The notes: generated by a model from the sequence alone, not told the origin. Positions 23,771 to 33,688 are shown, counted from the first letter of the stretch. The stretch: 64,000 bases of DNA from Chryseobacterium paridis (GCF_016595215.1 NZ_JAENHK010000005.1:266100-330099); one strand, 5' to 3'. Numbers and translations: made by a program.

Positions 23771-24193
23771 CTAATCGTTATTTTTCAACTGTGCTAAAAC
23801 AACTGATAGATTATTAATTCCCCAATGTTCAGCATATTTGCCATTTTTAATGCGTACGATATCAATGACATCAATACTTACTCTCCTGCCAGATGGAGGA
23901 ATTCCCATAAAATTTCCGGTATGGGTTCCTGAAATATTTTTCCGTGTAGTCACCAGATCATCTTCAGCAACTTGTTGAAGAATGGTAACCTGGATATCCG
24001 GCATTGCAGGTCTTAAAATATCATTAAAGGTATGAATCATTCCTTCTTTTCTATTGTTAGCTCCTTGTGGAGCAGAATGGTTGATAAAATGATCATCCAT
24101 TAATTCTTCAAAAATTTCAACGTTTCCGTTTTCAATAACTTCCTGATTGAAACGTTTGACAACCGCTTTATTTTTTTCTAATAGGGAATTCAT
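23771..24193 (-). CDS. SnoaL-like/ester cyclase family protein
   Basis: A 140-aa single-domain protein of the NTF2/SnoaL fold: N-terminal helix VVKRFNQEVIENGN, FEELMDDHFINHSAP with typical His/Asp, then PDIQVTILQQVAEDDLVTTR, and FMGIPPSGRRVSIDVIDIVRI, which is the signature of the ester cyclase group. These are small cyclases or stress proteins; substrate unknown. It lies downstream of an HD-hydrolase and an AraC regulator on the same strand and may share their control. Confidence 0.75.
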   Translation of the reverse strand: MNSLLEKNKAVVKRFNQEVIENGNVEIFEELMDDHFINHSAPQGANNRKEGMIHTFNDILRPAMPDIQVTILQQVAEDDLVTTRKNISGTHTGNFMGIPPSGRRVSIDVIDIVRIKNGKYAEHWGINNLSVVLAQLKNND

Positions 24194-24253
24194 AGGGTAC
24201 AGATTGACTATGATTAATATTTTTTCGTCAATATGTAAATTTACAACAAAACA

Positions 24254-24904
24254 TTATTCGCTCCATGGAGAATGCAAAATACAATTGCAGAAATTTTTTC
24301 TCTCAAAATTAGGAATCATAAAGGCACATACATCAGCTTTTATGTTACCAAAAGTGGTCTCTGTTTTATGTTTAAACCCATCAAAGAATGTTGGAATAAT
24401 TCTGTTCTTGAAATCGTTTCGTGGAAAAGCCTCTATAATTTCATTTCTATTGGTTTCACTTAAATGTTCATAACCTTCTCCCATTACATCCAGCCCTACT
24501 CCTGAATACATGAGAGCAACTTCATTTTCTTTGTGTTCCGCAATTCCAATTGTAGTGTGAAGTGCTATTGTATCCCAAACCAACTGTAACTGATCTTTTG
24601 GAAGTCCGTGGCTTTTAAGAAAATCTCTCGCTGCATTAGCCCCATCTACCTCAAACCTTAAATCTGCGCTGCTGTAATGGGGGACCAAGCCTAGGTCATG
24701 GAAAACGGAACTTATGTAAAGAAGTTCCGGATCATATTCCAGATTTCTTCTTTTTCCGTTTAATGAAGAAAACAGGAAAACCCGTAATGAATGATTATAG
24801 ATAAATTCGGTTCCATGTTCTAATAATAACTCGGTAGCTTCTGTTGCAATTTTACTATCAGGAATATTAATCCCGGCAACATTTTTTAATCTTTGAACTG
24901 ACAT
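24254..24904 (-). CDS. HD-domain hydrolase, cyanamide-hydratase-like
   Basis: About 216 aa from the ATG at 24904. Metal ligands of the HD fold are visible: His38 in YNHSLRVFLF, His69-Asp70 in VFHDLGL, a further His in IALHTTIG, and an Asp in GVGLDVMG. The pattern NHSLR-VFHDLG is close to cyanamide hydratase (DDI2/3-like) and related HD enzymes, but a phosphohydrolase role cannot be excluded. An AraC-type regulator is coded upstream on the same strand, with a ~70-bp gap. Confidence 0.75.
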   Translation of the reverse strand: MSVQRLKNVAGINIPDSKIATEATELLLEHGTEFIYNHSLRVFLFSSLNGKRRNLEYDPELLYISSVFHDLGLVPHYSSADLRFEVDGANAARDFLKSHGLPKDQLQLVWDTIALHTTIGIAEHKENEVALMYSGVGLDVMGEGYEHLSETNRNEIIEAFPRNDFKNRIIPTFFDGFKHKTETTFGNIKADVCAFMIPNFERKNFCNCILHSPWSE

Positions 24905-24972
24905 ATTTTTATATTTTAATTGATACAAAAATAGGTCTGTACATCTGAGATTGGAATGTCAGAATTTTCGTA

Positions 24973-25839
24973 TTACCTGCCAATATTTACAAATACTTTA
25001 CGGTAATCTAATGGTGAAGTGTTGGTTTGCTTTTTGAAAAAATGACTGAACTGTTCCGGCGTACTAAATGAAAGCTGATAGGCAATTTCTTTTATAGTTC
25101 TTGCTGAAAACTGCAACAGACGTTTTGACTCAGCAATCATTTGCCCTGCAATGATTTCTTTAGCACCTTTTCCACTTTTCTTTTTGGATATTTCGGAGAG
25201 TTTACGGGGAGTGACCGATAATTGATCTGCATAATACAATACGTCATGCATCTGGTGATAGTTCTGGCTTACCAATTCTAAAAACCGACGATAAATCTGA
25301 TTATCAAAATCATCAATCCCTTCTTGAAATGAGGGCATAGCATTCGCTAATTTAATCATTAAAATTTTTAAATAGGCGGCCATAGCATCGAGCTTATTGG
25401 GATAATCTTCATTCATGTTTTCCTTTAAAAGGGTTTCACAAATTAGATTCAACTCACGAAAATCGTCCACTTGTAAAGGCAATCTTTGCTGAAGGGCTGC
25501 ATCATTAAATAATAATAATTTACAATTGGAAGCACTTGAAGGCGCCTTTTCCCAAAAGCAATCTCCAAAGCTGATTTCAAATCCAGATAATTTCGTTTGA
25601 TAAGAAAAAGAAAATATCTGCCCTTTTGATATCACAAATACTTCAGACCCTTTTATATCAAATTCCTCATTATCGATGATAAGCTTGCCTTCTCCTTCAC
25701 CAACAAAAAATATCCGATTATAAGTCACACTTATAACCTCAGTTTCCATAAAAACTGCTGGGATAAGTTTTTTAACCTGAAAGGAATCTTTTATTTCTCT
25801 ATCAAGGGTAAGTATTTCGTCATACATAGTGCATATCAT
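24973..25839 (-). CDS. AraC-family transcription regulator
   Basis: A 288-aa protein. The N-terminal half is a cupin-type sensor (FFVGEGEGKLIIDNEEFDI). The C-terminal ~100 residues are the two-helix-turn-helix AraC domain: LSEISKKKSGKGAKEIIAGQ, then TIKEIAYQLSFSTPEQFSHF and FKKQTNTSPLDYR. It likely controls the downstream HD hydrolase and ester cyclase genes. An alternative ATG is four codons inside (MYDEIL). Confidence 0.85.
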   Translation of the reverse strand: MICTMYDEILTLDREIKDSFQVKKLIPAVFMETEVISVTYNRIFFVGEGEGKLIIDNEEFDIKGSEVFVISKGQIFSFSYQTKLSGFEISFGDCFWEKAPSSASNCKLLLFNDAALQQRLPLQVDDFRELNLICETLLKENMNEDYPNKLDAMAAYLKILMIKLANAMPSFQEGIDDFDNQIYRRFLELVSQNYHQMHDVLYYADQLSVTPRKLSEISKKKSGKGAKEIIAGQMIAESKRLLQFSARTIKEIAYQLSFSTPEQFSHFFKKQTNTSPLDYRKVFVNIGR

Positions 25840-25981
25840 CTTGAATCTCCAAATTTACAAATATCAAATTTCTACCAGCGTATTAACAATAGCTTTTGCA
25901 GTATGATAAAATAGCAACAATCAATGATAGTTTTTACAACAAAAGGAATATTTCATACAATCTTTTGATTATTATAAAAGA

Positions 25982-25989
25982 TAAGTTTG
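25982..25989 (+). promoter_or_regulatory. -7 element TAAGTTTG
   Basis: Matches TAnnTTTG, 22 nt upstream of the DUF4822 lipoprotein ATG. No well-spaced -33. Confidence 0.5.
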
Positions 25990-26011
25990 CAATGTTTAAA
26001 AGCTATCCATT

Positions 26012-26500
26012 ATGAATATATTAAAAAAGCTATGTTATTTGTTTGTAATATCTGCATTTACAATGACTATTATATCGTGTTCAAATGATGAGGATGATGA
26101 GCTTGTAGTGGTCGAACCAGAGATGACCCCTTCACAAGTATTGTCTTCTACTCCATGGGAAACTACCCATGCAAAAAATCAGAATGGGCAGTCTGTTTCT
26201 TTAACAGATTCAAATGTAATCAACTTTGTAGGATTTGCCTATTTCAAGACAGATGGTACTTTCACTATGTACAATTTAGATAACTCTCCAAAGATGTATG
26301 GGGATTGGTCAGTATCTGCTGATGGTTCTACAAGAACTATTGTTGCAAAAGATACCAATGGAAATGTTCTGTTTACAAGGGTTGTAAAAATTACAGTTTT
26401 AACAAAACAGGAATTTACGTACAGAATTTATCCTGACGCAAACAACCAATCTATATATTATGATATTATCCATACTCCAACGAATCATCCAGAGCCTTAG
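26012..26500 (+). CDS. DUF4822-type lipoprotein (lipocalin-like)
   Basis: A 162-aa protein with a lipoprotein signal (FTMTIISC, lipobox Cys23) followed by an acidic linker SNDEDDELVVVEPE. The body is TPWETTHAKNQNG, VGFAYFKTDGTFTMYNL, GDWSVSADGSTRTIV and FTYRIYPDANNQS, a beta-barrel-like pattern typical of DUF4822 proteins. Likely an outer-membrane or surface lipoprotein; ligand unknown. Followed by a strong terminator. Confidence 0.75.
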   Translation: MNILKKLCYLFVISAFTMTIISCSNDEDDELVVVEPEMTPSQVLSSTPWETTHAKNQNGQSVSLTDSNVINFVGFAYFKTDGTFTMYNLDNSPKMYGDWSVSADGSTRTIVAKDTNGNVLFTRVVKITVLTKQEFTYRIYPDANNQSIYYDIIHTPTNHPEP

Positions 26501-26520
26501 GGCTTCATTTATAATAAGCG

Positions 26521-26548
26521 AAAACCTGTTCTATGAACAGGTTTTTTT
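26521..26548 (+). terminator. Rho-independent terminator
   Basis: AACCTGTTC-TAT-GAACAGGTT stem followed by eight T. Confidence 0.9.
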
Positions 26549-26713
26549 TGTTTAATAGCCTTCTTCCTTTTAGTCAATATCCTTTTTAGTTTGTCAAGCA
26601 TCTATATTTCAACAAATCATGTGCACTCATAATTATTTTTTTATTTTTTTTCTAAAATCGATGTAACATATATCACCCGAGGGTTGTCTTATCAATTGAA
26701 ACGTCCCTTGAAA

Positions 26714-28906
26714 ATGAAAATAATAATATGTACCATCGCTATATTAACTTCTTCTTTAGTCCTGTCCCAGGCAAAAAAAGATACAGTTAAACAAAAAGAC
26801 ATAGAAGCGGTTACCTTAGTTGTAAGAAAACCAACGGTAGAATCTAAAGTTGACAGAACTGTTTTTAATGTAGCCAATAGTTCTATTCTGGCTGGAAACA
26901 CTACCTGGGACGTCCTTAGAATGACTCCCCTTGTCAGTATTGATAATAATGATAATATAAAAGCAGAAGGTGATAAGGTAACTGTTTATATTAATGACAG
27001 AAAATCTGTGTTCACCGGAAAGGAGCTTAAAGAATATCTTGCTACTATTCCTGCGGATAATCTAATGAAAATAGAAGTGATTACAAGTCCATCTTCACGG
27101 TATGAAAGTGCTGGATCAGTAATCAATATTGTTTTGAAAAAAAGAGATGATGAAGGAATGAAAGGAAGTGTAACTCTTAACAACAGACAAAATAGAAAGA
27201 ATTCACAGTATACCAATTTCAATCTGAATTATCATAAGGAAAAATTCACCCAAACTGTAATTGGAAGTTATAGTGATAATACGTGGTCTCAGGGTAACTC
27301 AAGTATCTATAATTTTTATAAAGACAATTCTGTTCGTACTATTAATAATCAAAATATAGATCGAAGCAAAAGCCCCTCTATATCTTCAACGTCAGAATTT
27401 GAACTGAATGATAAAAATAATATTGGGGTTATTCTTGAATATTATCAAAGTAAAAGATCTTCTTTATCAGATGCAGAGGGAATCAATTACGATAGTAATT
27501 ATGGTTTTAGAGATTCCTATAATAGAATCCAGGACTTAAATGGAATGAGCCGAACGTTAGGAACCAATGTTTTTTACAAATATTATGATAAGGAAAAAAA
27601 CAGAATTTTAGATATTAATATCGGTACCAATTATGATTCTCAAAAAGATCTCAGCAATTTTGTAACCACTACAAACCCAGCCACTGGTACTGATTTAACT
27701 CCAGGTGAAATAGGAATTGACTCTCATAACCAAACCCGAAACTATTATCTAAAAATAGATTATACCCAACCTTTGGGAAAATCGGGAGGTTCATTTGAAA
27801 TAGGGGGTAAAACGGACTTTAACAATAATGTTGCTCCATATGACATATTAGTAAATACAAAAAACAGCAGCGTAAGAACGTATGATAATTTTCATTATCA
27901 GGATAATATCAGTTCCCTTTACGCTAATTACAGCAAAACTTTTTTCAAAAAACTGGAAACAAGAATAGGAATACGGTATGAATATATCAGTTTCAAATTG
28001 AGGCAGGATATCGCAGGTACTTCAAGAAAAGATTCTTATGGAACTTTCCTTCCTAACATACTAGTAAAATATTCTTTTTCAGATAAATATGATCTTAGCT
28101 TAACGTACAATCGTAACATATGGCGTCCTTGGTATACCGAATTCAATCCTTTTCTTTTACCAAATAGTGATGGATTTTATTCAAGAGGAAATATGGATTT
28201 ACAGCCCAATCCAAGTGACAGGCTTTTACTGAAATTTGGAGTTCTGAAAAAGTATTTTCTTTCTGCCAGATATATGTATACCGATCAGGATTACTGGACG
28301 ACCTATACTACTGAAAAAATCAATACTCCTGGAGATCCTCAAAGTCCAACAAAAGAAATAACCATTACTTATCCTGGTAATTTCAGTGGTAAAGTTCAGA
28401 AATATTATTTATTTGCCAATACCAATCAAACATTCTTAAAAAATAAATTGAATGTAAATGTAGGATTTGGCTGGTATTATATTGATAATAGTGATTTTAA
28501 TGAAAAAAATAAATTAGAGGGAGCAAAGTACATCAGTTATTGGGGAGGATCTACCAATATTTCATATACTAATCTCTTTAATAAAAACATTAATCTAAGT
28601 GCATGGGTAGAAATTTCCAATCAGAATAATGGAAATTCTTATGCAAATAAGACCAATGTATTTCATAATATTTCCATGACCAAAATTTTCCCAAAAACTC
28701 AAATGGAGGTAAGTCTTCAATTAATGAATATTTTCCAGAGACCAAATTTTGATTCAACTACTTTCAATCAGGTTGGAACAGTTAGAAATTCTACACAGTC
28801 GGATTGGTATGGTTTCTCTCTTTCGTTCGTGAAACGATTTGGAAATCAAAAAGTAAAAGCAAATACCAAAACCGATGTTGAAAAAGGCGGAGGTGGTGGA
28901 AAATAA
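26714..28906 (+). CDS. TonB-dependent-receptor-like outer-membrane barrel protein
   Basis: About 730 aa from the ATG at 26714, where a signal peptide begins (MKIIICTIAILTSSLVLSQA). A short linker leads straight to a plug-like domain (TTWDVLRMTPLVSIDN; VTVYINDRKS; PADNLMKIEVITSPSSRYES; GSVINIVLKK), then many alternating strands of a beta-barrel. The usual carboxypeptidase-regulatory domain of this Bacteroidota receptor subgroup is missing before the plug, so it is a shortened form. It ends in a Gly-rich tail after the last strand (FVKRFGNQK). Substrate unknown; no SusD partner is next to it. Confidence 0.82.
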   Translation: MKIIICTIAILTSSLVLSQAKKDTVKQKDIEAVTLVVRKPTVESKVDRTVFNVANSSILAGNTTWDVLRMTPLVSIDNNDNIKAEGDKVTVYINDRKSVFTGKELKEYLATIPADNLMKIEVITSPSSRYESAGSVINIVLKKRDDEGMKGSVTLNNRQNRKNSQYTNFNLNYHKEKFTQTVIGSYSDNTWSQGNSSIYNFYKDNSVRTINNQNIDRSKSPSISSTSEFELNDKNNIGVILEYYQSKRSSLSDAEGINYDSNYGFRDSYNRIQDLNGMSRTLGTNVFYKYYDKEKNRILDINIGTNYDSQKDLSNFVTTTNPATGTDLTPGEIGIDSHNQTRNYYLKIDYTQPLGKSGGSFEIGGKTDFNNNVAPYDILVNTKNSSVRTYDNFHYQDNISSLYANYSKTFFKKLETRIGIRYEYISFKLRQDIAGTSRKDSYGTFLPNILVKYSFSDKYDLSLTYNRNIWRPWYTEFNPFLLPNSDGFYSRGNMDLQPNPSDRLLLKFGVLKKYFLSARYMYTDQDYWTTYTTEKINTPGDPQSPTKEITITYPGNFSGKVQKYYLFANTNQTFLKNKLNVNVGFGWYYIDNSDFNEKNKLEGAKYISYWGGSTNISYTNLFNKNINLSAWVEISNQNNGNSYANKTNVFHNISMTKIFPKTQMEVSLQLMNIFQRPNFDSTTFNQVGTVRNSTQSDWYGFSLSFVKRFGNQKVKANTKTDVEKGGGGGK

Positions 28907-28928
28907 ATAAAATTTTAATTGTTAATAC

Positions 28929-28972
28929 AATAGAGGGACCTTTGAATTTTTCAAAAGCCCCTCTATTTTTTT
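28929..28972. terminator. bidirectional terminator
   Basis: AATAGAGGG...CCCTCTATT stem with loop and T run, between convergent receptor and peptidase genes. Confidence 0.75.
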
Positions 28973-28999
28973 AAGAATTCTTAGAGAAAGTCTAACAAT

Positions 29000-31204
29000 T
29001 TATTTTGTAACATTTTCTTTTGGTGAATATCCTGGAAGCCCTAATTGCCATGCCGCAAAAGCAAAAACCTCTCCTACATTGGCATAGGCACGAGCAAGAT
29101 CAGTACCTCCGTAATGCCCCCCTTCGTAATCTACTTTAAAAAGTGTAGGGTGATCGGAAGCATCATTAGCTATTAGTTTTGCAGCAAATTTTGCAGGCAT
29201 CCATGAAACAACGCGGCTGTCATTAATTCCAGCAGTAATCAAAGTAGCTGGATATTTTTCACCTTTTTTAATATGATGGAAAGTATCCATTTCCAATAAA
29301 GCTTTAAACTCATCAGGTTTTGTTACAGTTCCGAACTCGGGAACATTACCTGGACCATTTGGAGTTATCTCCATTCTGACGGTATTAGTAGATCCCACAT
29401 CGACAATTACTGCCTTAAACAAATCTGGTCGTTCCGTCATAGCCCTTCCCACAGTAATCCCGCCTGCACTGCCTCCCCAAATCGCTACTTTTTCTTTTGA
29501 AGTATATCCTTCTTTAATCAGGTATTCGGTACAGTCTATTAAGTCTCTCCAGGTGTTAGGCTTCGTTTGTTTGTAACCTGCTTTATGCCAGCTTTCTCCT
29601 TTTTCACCACCACCTCTTACATGGGCAATAGCTACCATACCTCCTTTTTTAGCCCACATTGAAAAGCTTCGAGCAAAGAATGGGCTATAGGAGATCCCGT
29701 AGCTTCCATATGCCTCTATCAGGACAGGAACATTTCCTGTTTTTTTTAGATTTTTATCATAAACCAATGTTAAAGGAACATCTACTCCATCCCTTGTTTT
29801 TATGCTTGTTTCTTTAACAACTACGCCTTCGAATTCAGGATAAGCGATCAGGGGAACAAGATTTTCTTCTTCAAATCGATTTGTTTTTAGATCATACTTC
29901 AATCTCCTTGTTTCATTAGCCCAACCAGAACAGTAAATCCAGATGTCAGAATAATCTTTCCCTTTTGTCTCAATTGAAACACTTCCTGCAACAAAAGGTA
30001 GTTGTATTGGAATATCTTTACCATTTCTGTATAAATATAGCCTCGCATCAACACCATTTATCGTAGTTGTATAATACATTCCGTCTTTTGTAATTTGGAA
30101 TTCTTTAATCGTTTCATCTTTTTTCTCCGGAACTAAAATTTCAGGATTCCTAAAATCCGGTTTGCCAAGATTAGTTTTACACAGTTTAAAGTTGGGTGAA
30201 TTATATCCCGACATAAAGTAAACTTCATCCCCAATCGGCTTTTTCTCATATACTTTATCGGCTTTATAATACAAAGGCTTCCAGCTTTTAATTCCTTTAT
30301 CAAAATCTTTTCTATTAATAATAAATGTATCTGTAAAATCATCCACATCACCTAAATTCCCAATAAAATAAGGATCTCTCTGATTAAACTGAACAATCCC
30401 AGGGAATCTGCCTTCATCAATATTTAATTCAGGATTATTCACTCTTGAAAAAACATTTTTACGTTTTTTAGGATCTTCACCTAACCTATAGAAAGTAACT
30501 TCTGTATTCTTTGTATATTCCGGAGAATTAGAATCTGCCACTGGAAAGTAGGTATAATAGAAACTATTATTATCTTCCAACCATTTTACCTGTCCAACGG
30601 TTGTAGGCTCAAGATTGGTAATCACCTCTGGATAGATGTGTTTTGTCTTTACATCCATAATGATAACCTCTGAAATTTCCTTCCCATTCTCGGACATAGA
30701 AATTGCAATCTTACTTCCATCCCAACTGGGACTTAGAAAATTAATGATAAAATTATGCTTCTGCTTTGATTCAGGGTCAAATGTGGAAATAAAAGTTGTA
30801 GGATCATACAAAAGCTCTTCTTTTCCTTTAAATCCTTTTCTATAATATAGTTTATGAAATCTTTCATCTGCATCTTTTTTTAAATAAAAATAAAGATCTC
30901 CACCTGTTATCTTTAAATTCGAAGTACTGTAACCACTTCTTTTGTCAAACTTCAATCTTTCATCAACGAAGTACTTTTTATATGGTAACTCCCCAAGTAC
31001 TGAATCCGTATATTCTGCCTGAGATTTCATCCAGCTTATAACTGCCGGATCTTCCAAGTTTTCAAAATTTCTATAATCATCTATTATTTTAGTTCCAAAA
31101 TATTCATCAGTAACAGGTTTGGAAGGTGCTAAATTTATTTTTTGAGCATTAATCAGAGGAAAAGAAATCAGATTAATGGCAAGAATAAGGTGTGCTTTTT
31201 TCAT
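29000..31204 (-). CDS. prolyl oligopeptidase family serine peptidase (S9A), secreted
   Basis: A 734-aa protein with a signal peptide (MKKAHLILAINLISFPLINA). The N-terminal ~400 residues form the beta-propeller of prolyl oligopeptidases, starting with VTDEYFGTKIIDDYRNFENL. The C-terminal alpha/beta-hydrolase domain has the catalytic Ser579 in GGSAGG, Asp662 in GINDSRV and His697 in EGGHYGG. Such enzymes cut short peptides after Pro in the periplasm or outside. Followed on its upstream side by map with its own terminator, so it is a single-gene unit. Confidence 0.92.
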   Translation of the reverse strand: MKKAHLILAINLISFPLINAQKINLAPSKPVTDEYFGTKIIDDYRNFENLEDPAVISWMKSQAEYTDSVLGELPYKKYFVDERLKFDKRSGYSTSNLKITGGDLYFYLKKDADERFHKLYYRKGFKGKEELLYDPTTFISTFDPESKQKHNFIINFLSPSWDGSKIAISMSENGKEISEVIIMDVKTKHIYPEVITNLEPTTVGQVKWLEDNNSFYYTYFPVADSNSPEYTKNTEVTFYRLGEDPKKRKNVFSRVNNPELNIDEGRFPGIVQFNQRDPYFIGNLGDVDDFTDTFIINRKDFDKGIKSWKPLYYKADKVYEKKPIGDEVYFMSGYNSPNFKLCKTNLGKPDFRNPEILVPEKKDETIKEFQITKDGMYYTTTINGVDARLYLYRNGKDIPIQLPFVAGSVSIETKGKDYSDIWIYCSGWANETRRLKYDLKTNRFEEENLVPLIAYPEFEGVVVKETSIKTRDGVDVPLTLVYDKNLKKTGNVPVLIEAYGSYGISYSPFFARSFSMWAKKGGMVAIAHVRGGGEKGESWHKAGYKQTKPNTWRDLIDCTEYLIKEGYTSKEKVAIWGGSAGGITVGRAMTERPDLFKAVIVDVGSTNTVRMEITPNGPGNVPEFGTVTKPDEFKALLEMDTFHHIKKGEKYPATLITAGINDSRVVSWMPAKFAAKLIANDASDHPTLFKVDYEGGHYGGTDLARAYANVGEVFAFAAWQLGLPGYSPKENVTK

Positions 31205-31337
31205 GTATCTATTAAACTATGTAAATTACTTTTTAATTCACCATACAAAGAAAGGAAATATGATTTATATTCCAAAGCCTATCTAATGATGAGAATTAAC
31301 TTATTATTTTTTTACCATCTACATACTGATATAAAAA

Positions 31338-31363
31338 AACCGCTCACATGTCTGTAAGCGGTT
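31338..31363 (-). terminator. terminator of map
   Basis: AACCGCT/AGCGGTT stem, T7 on the minus strand. It closely resembles the hairpin at 33515-33541, including the loop CACAT..CTGTA. Confidence 0.75.
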
Positions 31364-31390
31364 CTTATTTATCTTTATTTTTTTGAATTT

Positions 31391-32155
31391 CTAATTTAGT
31401 ATTCCATTCATTTCCGTTAAAATGATCGGTTTACCATCAGTCACTACGATTGTGTGTTCGTGTTGTGCCATGTATCCTCCATTGTTACCTATCATGGCCC
31501 ATCCATCATTCAGTTCTACAGCAAGATTGGAAGAGGTTGAGATAAATGTTTCAATCGCAACAACAGAGTTTTTCTTGAATCTTCTGTTATCAAAACGGTT
31601 TTTATAATTCATCAATTCATCCGGCTGTTCGTGCAAACTTCTTCCAATGCCATGTCCGCCAAGATTTTTAATGACTTTAAAACCTCTTTTTTTAGCCTCA
31701 GACTCCATAAGAAAACCAATATCTGATATTTTGACACCGCCTTTTATATTGCTGATTGCTTTTTCCAGGATAAACTTAGAAGCATCAACCAGTTTTTGAT
31801 GTTGGTTAATATCTTTACCAATAATGAAAGAGCCTCCGTTATCTGCCCAAAATCCGTCAAGTTCTGCTGAAACATCAATATTAATTAAATCTCCTTCCTT
31901 CAGAATCCTTTCTTCAGTAGGAATACCATGACAGAATTCATTATCTACGCTGATACAAGTCCAACCCGGAAATCCATATGTCAGATAAGGTGCTGATTTT
32001 GCACCAAAGTCAGAAAGTATTTTTGCTCCAAACTCATCAAGTTCCTTTGTTGTCATACCAGGTTGGGCGTAGTTGATCATTTCTTTTAATGTATAGGCAA
32101 CCGCTTCACTTGCTTTTTGCATTCCTGCTAATTCGGATTCGTTTGTTATTGACAT
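31391..32155 (-). CDS. map: type I methionine aminopeptidase
   Basis: A 254-aa cytosolic metalloenzyme that removes the start Met from nascent proteins. All five metal ligands are visible: Asp94, Asp105, His168, Glu202 and Glu233, with the substrate-side His76 in CHGIP. The GGHGIG and QHEHT motifs are intact. Bacteroidota often have another map in the ribosomal-protein operon, so this may be a second copy. GFWADNGGS replaces the more common GYHGD version, hinting at a paralogue. Confidence 0.93.
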   Translation of the reverse strand: MSITNESELAGMQKASEAVAYTLKEMINYAQPGMTTKELDEFGAKILSDFGAKSAPYLTYGFPGWTCISVDNEFCHGIPTEERILKEGDLINIDVSAELDGFWADNGGSFIIGKDINQHQKLVDASKFILEKAISNIKGGVKISDIGFLMESEAKKRGFKVIKNLGGHGIGRSLHEQPDELMNYKNRFDNRRFKKNSVVAIETFISTSSNLAVELNDGWAMIGNNGGYMAQHEHTIVVTDGKPIILTEMNGILN

Positions 32156-32273
32156 CGCTTTTATTTTTGTTGATATAATTTTCCACCGATTCTACTATAA
32201 CCCTTGGAACTTACAAAGTTAGCGAATTTAAATGTTTCTGATTTAGATTTAAAAACTTAACAAATGATGGATT

Positions 32274-32759
32274 TTAATTTTTAAGCCTTTCAATAGTAAC
32301 GGTGTTACATGCTTCCCGCAGCAAAGTGATTTTTCCATTTTTCGCCACCAATCTTCCCATATACAATTGTTTATAAGGTTTCCCATTAAAAATCGTATTG
32401 ATCTCATACTCCGCAAATACCTGATCAGGAGTATCAATCAACACTTTGATATTAATGAATTTAAAAGTCGGAGCCTGTTTAAGTAAATCTGAAATAAAGG
32501 TTTCAATTTGTTGTCTTCCCTGATACCTTGGAGGAATATTAACTGATTCAAAATAGGGCAATTCTATTGCTCCATCTTCAGCAAACAACTCTGCTTCCTT
32601 TTTAGGGTCTTGAATGTTTTGCAAATATTCCAATAATAATTCTTTTGCTGTCATAGAATGTGAAATTTGATTGTTTTGATTAAGTTGGCTGCTTTTGTCA
32701 TTTTCCTTACAAGAGGACAATAGCAAAAACACAAGTGAAATATAAAATAGAGATTTCAT
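32274..32759 (-). CDS. SnoaL/NTF2-like lipoprotein
   Basis: A 161-aa protein with a lipoprotein signal (LVFLLLSSC, Cys17) and a linker rich in Asn/Gln. The body has the SnoaL pattern LLEYLQNIQDPKKEAELFAED GAIELPY (split here) and FISDLLKQAPTFKF. Surface-bound small-ligand or cyclase-fold protein; function unknown. Confidence 0.72.
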   Translation of the reverse strand: MKSLFYISLVFLLLSSCKENDKSSQLNQNNQISHSMTAKELLLEYLQNIQDPKKEAELFAEDGAIELPYFESVNIPPRYQGRQQIETFISDLLKQAPTFKFINIKVLIDTPDQVFAEYEINTIFNGKPYKQLYMGRLVAKNGKITLLREACNTVTIERLKN

Positions 32760-32874
32760 TTTGTTTTATTTGTCAAACAAAATTGCAACATTCACTGGAC
32801 AGCTTCCATTGATATTTGCTTGAAAAAAGTGTTGATAAATGTCAAGCTTTGAAGAAGGACAGTGTTGAAAATAC

Positions 32875-33462
32875 TTACTCAATAACACTCAAGTCTTCTG
32901 CCCATTCCACAATATCTGTATTATCAGTAGAAAAAATAATGATGGCACTGTCACCAATACTATAGTTTTTCTGATTTAAATCTGTAGAATATTTCTTACC
33001 ATCCAGATAGAAATCGAAAAATACATATGGAGAACCCTTTCCTTTATATTCAATATTATTGATTTTTACTTTTTGAATACGTCCATAAGTCTTCAATTGG
33101 TATTTTTCATACTTATTTAGAGAAAGAACTAGTCCGAAGACTGTAGTTGCAAATAAAATCAGAAATAAAGAAATGTAACAAATGTTAATCATTTTCACCT
33201 TTTTCGAACCTATAGAACTTTTGAGGATTTCATATTTATCTTTATCAGAAAGAACTGAAAAACTAATATCGGTTTTTGTCGGCACTATAATTTTTGTCAA
33301 AGAAATCCCTAAAAAAAGAGAACCTATCGGAACGAGAAAAAAAGCTATAATTCCCAAAAATCTTTCCCCACCATGAATCCACCAAACCTTAAATATTATG
33401 AAAACTCCCAATAGGATAGCAAAGAGATTAAGTAAAATATTTTTAACGATTTTTTTTAACAT
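32875..33462 (-). CDS. membrane protein with DUF3592-like C-terminal domain
   Basis: A 195-aa protein with three hydrophobic helices (NLFAILLGVFIIFKVWWI; FLGIIAFFLVPIGSLFLGI; YISLFLILFATTVFGLVL) and a small extracytoplasmic beta domain (YGRIQKVKINNIEYKGKGSP; YSIGDSAIIIFSTDNTDIVEW) like DUF3592. Function unknown. Confidence 0.6.
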   Translation of the reverse strand: MLKKIVKNILLNLFAILLGVFIIFKVWWIHGGERFLGIIAFFLVPIGSLFLGISLTKIIVPTKTDISFSVLSDKDKYEILKSSIGSKKVKMINICYISLFLILFATTVFGLVLSLNKYEKYQLKTYGRIQKVKINNIEYKGKGSPYVFFDFYLDGKKYSTDLNQKNYSIGDSAIIIFSTDNTDIVEWAEDLSVIE

Positions 33463-33514
33463 AATTAATATTTAGATTTGAGAAAAGATTTCTCTTCTTA
33501 CAATTCTATAAAAA

Positions 33515-33541
33515 AACCACTCACATTACTGTAAGTGGCTT
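33515..33541 (-). terminator. terminator of the tRNA(CAT) gene
   Basis: AACCACT/AGTGGCT stem, T run on the minus strand, directly downstream of the tRNA. Sister of the hairpin at 31338. Confidence 0.7.
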
Positions 33542-33549
33542 ATTTTATG

Positions 33550-33623
33550 TGGTCCCACCTGGGCTCGAACCAGGGACCACCTGATTATGAGTCAGGTGCT
33601 CTAACCAACTGAGCTATAGGACC
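33550..33623 (-). tRNA. tRNA with CAT anticodon (Ile2 or elongator Met)
   Basis: Perfect cloverleaf: acceptor GGTCCTA/TGGGACC, D arm AGCTCAGTTGGTTAGAGC, anticodon arm CCTGA-CTCATAA-TCAGG, T arm CCTGG-TTCGAGC-CCAGG, discriminator A. CAT tRNAs can be initiator, elongator Met or Ile2 (lysidine-modified). The variable region TGGTC resembles Ile2, but this is not decisive. Unlike the 3-5 kb array, this is a canonical tRNA. Confidence 0.88.
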
Positions 33624-33688
33624 TCAAAACTTGGTTAAATTTTGTGCTTGCAAAAATAGTAAAATTTCTTTCACTACAAAACTTTTTA

